Origin: Pseudeuparius sepicola
Taxonomy: Eukaryota; Arthropoda; Insecta; Coleoptera; Anthribidae
Reading direction: 5' to 3'
NCBI GenBank assembly: GCA_963920635.1
Contig: OY987299.1
Span: forward strand, 64,276,692 to 64,340,691
Length of the DNA: 64,000 nt
Shown here: one piece after another, positions 57,051 to 64,000 of the stretch
How positions within the stretch are numbered: the stretch's first letter is position 1
Layout: every line of letters begins with the position of its first letter
Made by a program: the position numbers and the translations under genes
The notes under the pieces: model-generated
Database searches by the model: none
The model's input: the letters and a program-made list of their open reading frames with translations, nothing else
Told to the model about the DNA's origin: nothing

Positions 57051-57890
57051 CAGGGTTAACTATCACTTAGTACAAAAAATTTTACCACGTGCGCAGGGTG
57101 GCTTAAGAAAACATAGAAAAATATTTTTAGATTTTTTTACGATCTTTAAAAAAGGTAAAAACCCCTATTTTCCCCGTAAATCTCCGCCTCTAATTACGTC
57201 ATCCAATATGGCTTCGGAACGTACTGTCAGCTGGAAGTGATTTTCCGCGGTGTTGCCGTTTATTAGGAAGGATGGAAATACCTTTTTACTCAAACAAATT
57301 TAAAAAATACATAAATAACAATCGATTTGAATCTGTACAGCTGCATCGCTATTAGATTTACCCGAGGTTTGCCCGGACTCGCGGAGAGCGGAGTACCGCG
57401 TGACACCACACGCCGTCTCCCTTAATACCTCCGCAGCTCCTCTGATGAATTCTTGTTCACAACTAACCTCTTCTGAAGCCTCGGCGCTATGAATTAAGCG
57501 ACGTATCGGCCGGGTCGAGTCGATGAAAATACTTGGACAACTCGTCGGGCCTCCTCCTACCAAGGAATATTTGGGCGGCAGGTGACGCGTCAAGTCAACC
57601 CGCCTACTTCCTCATCGGGCACCTCGTTTCGACTGCTCCTTAGAAAGTAATCGAAAGTAAGTGCTATTTCACTACCACTACCTGTAACTCCCATTGACAT
57701 AGGCTAAATTTGAAGAGACGTCAGGCGGGCGTCCATAGGCGGCATTTTTTGAGGGGTTTTATACAATTTGAAAAAAAATAATTTTAGGCTTCATACAAAT
57801 ATTAAAAAATTGTTTAAAATTTATTTTGGCAAGTCTAATTTTTCTTTATCTACCATAAAAAAAATTTGAACTAAGTGATAGTTAACCCTG
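57051..57890. mobile_element. Non-autonomous relative of the DD41D transposon
   Basis: CAGGGTTAACTATCACTTAG at the left and its inverse at the right lie beside TA (57049-57050 and 57891-57892). About 560 bp on the left match 6271-6835, and about 250 bp on the right match 9565-9829; the transposase region is missing. 57520-57640 has sequence not found in the autonomous copy. It could be mobilised by the transposase encoded at 7954-9276. Confidence 0.85.
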
Positions 57891-57892
57891 TA

Positions 57893-58484
57893 TATTGAAA
57901 AAGTAAATTGTACGCCTAGGGAATGTAAAATATAAAAGTTACGAATTACAGTAAAATAATATAAGGATGCACACAAGTGATCAAATTGTATTACTAAAAT
58001 ATTATTCAATGATTTTAACAGAAAAGAATCGACAATAAAAGTTTTAGCGCAAAATAATTATCTATAATTTTACTAACTGGTTCCAAAATTGTGTGGCGAA
58101 CAATACTAGCTTATAGTATAAAATGATAACAGAATCTGCAGAAAATAGTAAGTAAATGTAGCTCAAAATATTCCAAGAACAATATCAAAATTATTGGCAC
58201 ACAAGTTAGTTAGCCTGATTACACAAATGATAGTAAAAATATGTAAATTCTTAAAAATGATTCGAAATTGGCACAAAATCGCATTTCAAAATACCCAAAA
58301 TTTAACGAAAATATTCAGAACTGTAACGACACTGTTTTAAAATGTGACAAAATATAACCATCCTTTACGACACCCCAAATAAACACTAATAGCATTCTAA
58401 ATAAAATAAATTAAATTAAATGAATTAACTGGAAAGAGAAAGGCAACTCAGTCGACAAAACCCAACAAAACAAAATTAAATCGC
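57893..58484. other. AT-rich, no recognisable gene
   Basis: Stops are dense in all frames and no repeats are evident. Confidence 0.45.
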
Positions 58485-58752
58485 TTACTCTTTGGTCAGT
58501 TCAACGGACAGTGGAAGGTACTTGCTGCTGGTTCTTGGCGTAGGTTTCATGGCTGGCACGGTATCGGTCGCTCGCTGGTCTCTCGGGCAAAAGTTAGCCC
58601 TACAACTGGTGGTCTGCGACGACTCCCTCTCATGGCTGGCGCGGCATCGGACGCTGGATGATGTCTCGGGCAGTACTTCGCCCTGCAACTCGGGATCTGC
58701 TACTACTTCTACTCGTTTGGGAGTAACCCTCTTTTATATCAGATTGGGACAT
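58485..58752 (-). CDS. Small basic ORF in a duplicated segment, unrecognised
   Basis: ATG at 58752 in a good context (AACAATGTCC) gives 40 codons beginning MSQSDIKEGYSQTSRSSSRS and ending at 58630. The following DNA is an imperfect second copy of the same segment of about 95 bp (ATGGCTGGC.CGG.ATCGG at 58549 and 58632), in which another frame is open to 58485. It is either a small Arg/Ser-rich protein or repeat-driven chance. Together with 59460-59940 it might form one minus-strand gene. Confidence 0.22.
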
Positions 58753-59459
58753 TGTTTTCGCCTTGATTCTTGGATCTGCAGGTGTTCACTAGACGCTCTC
58801 GTGTTTGTCGGCGGACAGAACTTATAAACAAACATGATTTTGAAGCAAGTTTTTCGGAGAACAACATGGTTTTTCGTTTAACTTAATGGCCCGATATCCG
58901 GCTGCTTGAATCATAACCCGATAAATTCGTAAAGAAATATTTAAAGGATAGAAGTAACATTGTTTATGTGATAAAATAAAATGAGAAAATTGGTAGATAG
59001 CTACGGGGCACCTCATCCACCTAAAAGATGTGTGTTTTATTCTTTTTCTAGGGCTTTTCGTTTCCAAGCTATTTATAAATAGGACAGCTTGTAAATATAT
59101 TTACATTTGTTTCTTTATTTTGCTCCTGTAATTTTCTTCAGAATTTATTTTTCTCGTGTACCTAGAGCTTTCAAGATACCGAGATGTTTATAAATGAGAT
59201 AGCTGGTATATACATACATTTTTCTTCCTGTGGCTCATGTAATCGTTTAAGATTTTTTACGAAATGTTTCCAAATATCGAGCTCTTTAATACAGCTAGTA
59301 CACACCTACCCTTTTTTTCTGTTAATTCAGAAATTATATTAACCGAAAGATAAAAGACAATTTTTTTATTAATTAATTTTATTTTTTCCAATGTACATAT
59401 TATAATACATCCCACGTTTCCTTGAAGATGCATTCCCGTTCTTCCATTTCTTCCAAACA

Positions 59460-59940
59460 CTATAGGCACAGCCTCTCAGCCTGACGGAAAGCCTTTCGGG
59501 CGGCCTTGTTAAAACCTCGTGGATATGGGCGGAGCACATTCCTGTCTTCCAAATCTGAAACGTAGGTGTTTTCTTCCACCCAGTCTTCAGAAGCAGGAGG
59601 CCACTGCCCGATATTTCTAGCCATTGCTGGGTGCTGTCTTGCCATACCGGCTGCTGGTGCCTTCTTACCATTTTGACGGCTAGACACCTTCTTGCCATTC
59701 TGTCGACTGCTGGTCTTTTTATCATTCTGTTGGATGCTGATCTTCTTGCCTCTGTGTGGGTTCTTGCCATGGCACACTATGCCACATCACCCGGTTGCTG
59801 GCTGCTTACTGCTGTTGTGGAGGCTTGTAGTGTCTCACTGTGGTGACTAGTCTTCTTTTTCTGGCGTTGTTGTCGGTGGAGGAAGTGGCATCTTGTAGCC
59901 TACCAAGGTTTTTTCCTAACGTTGTATACTTTTAGATCAA
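59460..59940 (-). CDS. Possible exons of a basic protein, unrecognised
   Basis: 59777-59460 reads CHGKNPHRGKKISIQQNDKK, then a repeated SSRQNGKK motif, then WPPASEDWVEENTYVSDLED and FNKAARKAFRQAE before a stop. Upstream, about 59910-59815 has an open stretch NNARKRRLVTTVRHYKPPQQ ending at a possible donor (CA|GTAAGC). A second frame through 59369-59770 is also open. Composition favours the first reading. No domain is known. Confidence 0.25.
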
Positions 59941-60614
59941 ACGGTGTAAAATATCGTCATAATTTCCTTTCTTCTGCGGGGAACTAAAAATATTTTCTTT
60001 TGAATAAGGTTGAGGCAACCGGTATTTAAAAAAGTATTAACCCCTGGAATTTTTTCCTAACAACGTGAACTGAAACAGATAGGTAGATAATGTGGTTGCA
60101 TTTCCCCATAGTACAAATTTGTATACAACCAGTTGATTCAGTAAACAAATTGCATTGAACTTAAAACACTCTAAAGTTCATCAATGTTTTAAAGGCGAAT
60201 ACTCATTATCATTTATGACATTTTTTTCTATAGGTATAAGATTGTAACCGCAAAGGTTTCATTTTCGAAAAAAATTACATCAAAAGTGCAAAATTGGAAG
60301 TTTCAAGGTAGAATATTTTCCAAACGCTTGAAACAAACATATTTCATGTTACATCATTGAAATTGTGACAATAAGTAGAAATATCTAATATAAAGGGTGT
60401 TATTTAAAAAACATAAGATTGGTTTGGCACCGCTTTTCTGAACACCAAGTATAAAACTAAATAAACGCTGAAAAAGCTTGCTTTGGCTTCTACAACTTTT
60501 TCCTAACCTCAAAAATAGAGAAAATAAGGGATGTAAAAATATACGAGATCACAATGGTACTAGAACTAGAATAATGGAAATTGAAAGAATGTCTAAATTG
60601 TTAATGCAAATATA
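59941..60614. other. No recognisable gene; likely 3' flank of the desaturase gene
   Basis: AT-rich. AAAGGGTGTTATTT at 60394 and GGGCACCCTGTTT near 60650 resemble the ends of the CAGGGTGT elements, but no clean inverted pair was found. Confidence 0.35.
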
Positions 60615-60766
60615 TTTAATGGCTCTATTTTCCAAAATACAATAACGGTTCGGGCACCCTGTTTCTAAGGAATGATAATGCCCTTGAGAGTCCAACAATT
60701 TGACAAATTATCTCAAACAAAGCATTGCTTAAAATATATAGCTTCACTTTCAAACCATCCTTTCAC

Positions 60767-61027
60767 TCAGGTCCTTTTCTGTGCCCATTTGAGATCATCT
60801 GCTCGGGGCTTACACCCCGTTATTGTCTCAATAATAATCTCCAATGTTCCCCAAAAGCGTAACTTCTCCAGCGGCCAGTTCAGCCATCCAGTGGTGATAC
60901 AAAAGTATGTTTCGTGAGGGGCGACATGATGGATACGGTGGTGTCGACGAGGTAAAATCACACGCTTTTCTTGAAGGAATATGACCCAAGTCGGAAGCCC
61001 GAAGTATGTATGCGACCACTTGTGAAT
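60767..61027 (-). CDS. PEDS1: Plasmanylethanolamine desaturase 1, terminal exon
   Basis: The exon starts after TTATTTTTAG at 61028 and ends at TGA 60769-60767, giving 86 residues. It reads IHKWSHTYFGLPTW, then RRHHRIHHVAPHETYFCITT, then GWLNWPLEKL, and ends KPRADDLKWAQK. The His-box spacing (HKWSH, HHRIHH, HE) and C-terminal block match the TMEM189/Kua family from animals and plants. This ER membrane enzyme introduces the vinyl-ether bond of plasmalogens using a di-iron centre. ATTAAA at 60615-60620 (minus strand) may be the poly-A signal, about 150 nt past the stop. Upstream exons with the remaining His motifs were not found up to 64000, so they lie outside or beyond a long intron. Confidence 0.9.
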   Translation of the reverse strand: MHKWSHTYFGLPTWVIFLQEKRVILPRRHHRIHHVAPHETYFCITTGWLNWPLEKLRFWGTLEIIIETITGCKPRADDLKWAQKRT

Positions 61028-61029
61028 CT

Positions 61030-61805
61030 AAAAATAAGTTAAATAAATCACGATATTCTTCTCGGCAAAACAAGTAAAATATGAAATAGCACTTTATTAT
61101 TCTTTATTCTCAGTATAGGCGTAATCCTGGCGCAACGACATTCAAACTTTCAAACTAATAAGCAGAGGAAATAGTCCATATCTTGAAGTGAAGTAAGAGA
61201 ATAATATATGACGAGATAGGTACCTAAAACTTGTAGTCACATCTCCACAAGTTCTGACTACAAGTTTTACCTTTCTCGTCATTTTCAAACTAATATTGGA
61301 ACGAAAACGAATTAAAACAGATAAATTGCAATGTCTTAACAAAAAGTATTTTAATTTAATTTTTAGTTCTCGTATAAAATGTTATGCAAAATATTTGGTG
61401 TGCCGGGCGGAAATTTCAACATTGATTCTCGTAGTGTGTATGTAGCTTTGTCTAAAGTATGTGGCATATCCGGGGTTTGTTCAATTGCTTTTATTATTTT
61501 TAATTTAGTTTTGGGTTTAAAATATAAGCGTTGGGAGACAAAGACATGCTATAGATTCCGTTCTTTTTTGGATAACCGACCAAGATTTTATTTCCTCCAC
61601 GATAGGAGGGCGTGAAAACTTCCAAACCACCGCTCACAGCCCCGCAAATATTGTCATTCTTCTCATTGTCCATGATCGTTTCCTTTTAGTTTCAAATAGT
61701 AAACGAGAAGTAGGTAAATACCCAAAAATAACACGTTTCATGTAATAATTTTAGAAGAATATTGAAAAAGGGTTATTTCTTATTCCTATATTCGATTTTA
61801 TCATA
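61030..61805. other. Probable intron of the desaturase gene
   Basis: Contains an inverted repeat (GTAGTCAGAACTTGTGG-like pairing near 61230-61270). An open frame at 61379-61615 is Cys/Phe-rich, has no homology that I recognise, and lies on the opposite strand. Confidence 0.35.
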
Positions 61806-61814
61806 AATAATCTA

Positions 61815-63573
61815 AAGAAAAGATTTTCCGATAAATTAGTGGGAGTGTTCCTTCTTAACCAGTTTCTTCCAAGCAAGATTAAAAACTGTAGTGATACCGA
61901 TTTACACAAAAATCTGTTAAACCTTTTAGAACAGTTTGGCCCTCTTCTAGATAATCCTTCAATCGCTCTGCTTATGGGTGAGACACAACTATTTGAATCA
62001 AAAAATTCGGATAACACCACGAACCCTATATAACTATATGTAGAGAAAATTATTTCACCATTATTTACAACTGTATTAAAACACTTTTAACCATTCCCGT
62101 GTCTGTTGATGCTTCAGAGCGTAGTTTTTATACAGGGTGTCCCGAAATTAGTCTGCCATAATTTACCAGCGTGTTCTACGACCTAAAAACAATAAAAAAG
62201 CTCCTATAAAGATGGCCTTAAAAATGCCCCCTAATGGGGCTATAGCCCCCGAAAGGGGCAGTTTCACAAATGGTTTTTTCTAAATATTTCCAGAACGAAC
62301 AAAGATAAAATTCTGAAATTGGGTACGTGATGTACCTGTGAGATTTGACATTTGCCGAGGTAGCGATAGTTAGACATTCTTAATCATAGGCGTCCTAAAT
62401 GGGGAGGTTAAGGGGTTAAAAATATCCTAAATTTTTTGTGTGTGCTTTTCCCCCAAATTTATTGCGAAATTATAAAATTTCAGGTTATTCTACGAAAAAA
62501 TTGTGCTCTTGTTGAACTGATAGCGTGTACCGTTTTCGAGTAAAATCGAATTGAAATGAAAATGCGTATTAGTAATTAGCCTGCCATATTTTACCAGCAT
62601 GTTCTGCGACCCAAAAAAAGGAAAAAATTCCTATAAACATAGCCTCAAAAATGCCTCCTAAGAGGGCTATAGCTCCCGAAATGGACACTATGGCAAACGG
62701 TTTTTTCTAAATATTTCCAGAACGGGCAAAGATAAACTTCTGAAATTTGGTACGTGACATACCTGGGAGAATAAATCATGAAAAAAGCGCACAAAATTTT
62801 TTTGGATATTTTTAACCTCTTGACCCCCTTATTTGGGACGCCTATGATGAAGAATGTCAAACTATCTCTACCTCGGTAAACGTCAAATCTCACAAGTATA
62901 TCACACAACAAATTTCATAATTTTATCTTTGTTCGTTCTGGAAATATTTAGAAAAAACCGTTTGCTAACGTGTCCATTTCGGGGGCTATAGCCCCTTTAG
63001 GGGACTTTTTTGATGCCATGTTTATAGGAACTTTTTCATTTTTTTTGTATCAAAAAACGTAGTGGTAAATTATGGCAGGCTAATTTCTAATAGGCATTTT
63101 CATGGCACTCTGCAAAAAATCTTCAAAACGAGTTTACTCGAAAACGATGCATGCTATCGAAGTTCAACAAGAGCACCTTTTCTTCGTAGGATACCTTCAA
63201 TTTTTATAATTTCGCAAGAAATCTGGAAAAAAAGTGTACAAAAAAATTTTGGGGTAATTTTAACTCGTGAACCCCCCATACCTCGGTAAATGTAAAATCT
63301 CACAGGTAAATCACCAAATTCCAGAATTTTATCTTTGTTTGTTCTGGAAATATTTATAGAAACCTGTTTGTGAAACTATAGCCCCATTAGGGGGCATTTT
63401 TGATGCTATGTTTATAGGAACTTTTTTCATTTTTTTAAGTCGTAGAATACGCTGGTAAATTATGGCAGGCTAATTTCGGGACACCCTGTATATTAAGAGT
63501 GTTAAGACTTTTAAAAACTTACTTGCGTTCTAAGTACATAGGCTATGCCGGTTATAAGGCACTTTCTCTATGT
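61815..63573 (+). pseudogene. hAT transposase C-terminal pseudogene, split by a foldback
   Basis: From about 61815 the frame reads VFLLNQFLPSKIKNC, then LLNLLEQFGPLLDN; it shifts near 62030 and continues as TLLTIPVSVDASERSF up to 62132. After the inserted element, 63491-63573 continues as VLRLLKTYLRSKYIG to a stop. TIPVS...ERSF...LK.YLRS is the C-terminal dimerisation motif of hAT transposases. The catalytic core is not present in the window. It lies in the desaturase intron region. Confidence 0.6.
62133..63488. mobile_element. Large foldback with CAGGGTGTCC ends and TA flanks
   Basis: CAGGGTGTCCCGAAATTAG is inverted at the right end, with TA(TA) on both sides. The arms are about 650 bp. Within each arm the module starting TTAGCCTGCCATA.TTTACCAGC recurs (62150 and 62575 on the left; inverses near 63065 and 63445), so each arm holds two diverged tandem modules of about 425 bp. 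It interrupts the hAT coding motif between SERSF and VLRLL. Non-coding. Confidence 0.8.
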
Positions 63574-64000
63574 TAATACCCAAAGGGCGAAACGTGGTAA
63601 AAACGCGACCAAATTTCTCCTACTGATTTTTTGTGTTAAAACTCCTTTACCACGTTTGCATTAATTATTGTTACAAATTCGGTACTATCAACTCAATGTT
63701 CATCTCGATTTTTATTGTGACGTACCTAGTGGCTACGGTTAGGGTTCCTTTATTAGGAGAGTTGTTGCAATCAATTGTCATCATCAGATTTCAATTGGTT
63801 TTGCATAAAAGTAGTGATTCTGGTGTAAAGAAAAAAACATGTGGGATGTTGCCTCATAGGCTTGGAAGTACATTTTTGAGAGAGTAATCAAAGCAGTATG
63901 AAAATTTGACACTACATTGTCATTTTAAGTTCAAATTAATTCAAGAAGATTATAAAATATGCACATAAACTTGCAAGCATCCGTTGCAGCTCACCAAAGA
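63574..64000. other. No recognisable gene
   Basis: AT-rich. An 84-codon open frame at 63633-63887 has no known motif. Confidence 0.4.

Overview
The window reads as nuclear DNA of an insect, probably a hemipteran (aphid-like), and almost all of it is transposable-element sequence. The evidence is the AT-rich background, introns of 56-130 bp with GT-AG or GC-AG borders, the mixture of element types (DD41D Tc1/mariner, hAT, a Dong/R4-type LINE, Jockey/CR1-type LINEs, an errantivirus-like LTR element and a second Ty3/gypsy element), and the last exon of a conserved animal gene. Nothing bacterial, no rRNA and no CRISPR array is visible. The taxonomic call is an inference; I cannot run a search.

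Layout. 1-6.2 kb: foldback (long inverted repeat) elements, a MITE, and a broken SWIM/YqaJ-like coding fragment. 6271-9829: a complete Tc1/mariner-superfamily element with TA duplications and an apparently intact three-exon DD41D transposase (355 aa); a 981-bp foldback sits just upstream of its start codon. 11.0-15.2 kb: remnants of a protein-primed-type DNA polymerase B gene, cut first by a small inverted-repeat element that carries a tRNA-like Pol III unit, then by a foldback that itself contains a hAT-like element that contains another copy of the same foldback. 15.3-20.2 kb: a hAT-like element with 8-bp duplications, an unrecognised broken coding region, a 325-bp tandem repeat, and three exons with matching phases from the 3' end of an unrecognised gene. 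21.8-24.5 kb: a 5'-truncated LINE on the minus strand, split by a hAT with perfect 8-bp duplications. 25-34 kb: mostly non-coding sequence with two more foldbacks and a truncated transposase. 34.7-38.4 kb: a Dong/R4-type LINE with an intact 1132-aa ORF, lying between (TAA)n tracts. 38.9-40.6 kb: a broken LINE. 40.7-48.3 kb: an errantivirus-like element on the minus strand with two identical 169-bp LTRs but disrupted gag, pol and env. 48.4-52.8 kb: an older, broken gypsy element on the plus strand whose leader the errantivirus has split. 53-60 kb: element remnants, a possible promoter with repeats, two candidate first exons, a non-autonomous relative of the 6.3-kb element (57051-57890), and small basic ORFs. 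60767-61027: terminal exon of the plasmanylethanolamine desaturase gene (PEDS1/TMEM189/Kua) on the minus strand. 61.8-63.6 kb: a hAT transposase pseudogene split by a large foldback.

How the parts fit. Five separate elements (1822-2812, 6271-9829, 30867-31900, 57051-57890, 62133-63488) all begin CAGGG, end CCCTG and sit between TA dinucleotides. Only one of them carries an intact transposase. This suggests an autonomous DD41D element and a set of long-hairpin non-autonomous relatives that it might mobilise. The most confident host feature is the PEDS1 exon. Most of the rest is nested mobile DNA whose order of insertion can be read directly.
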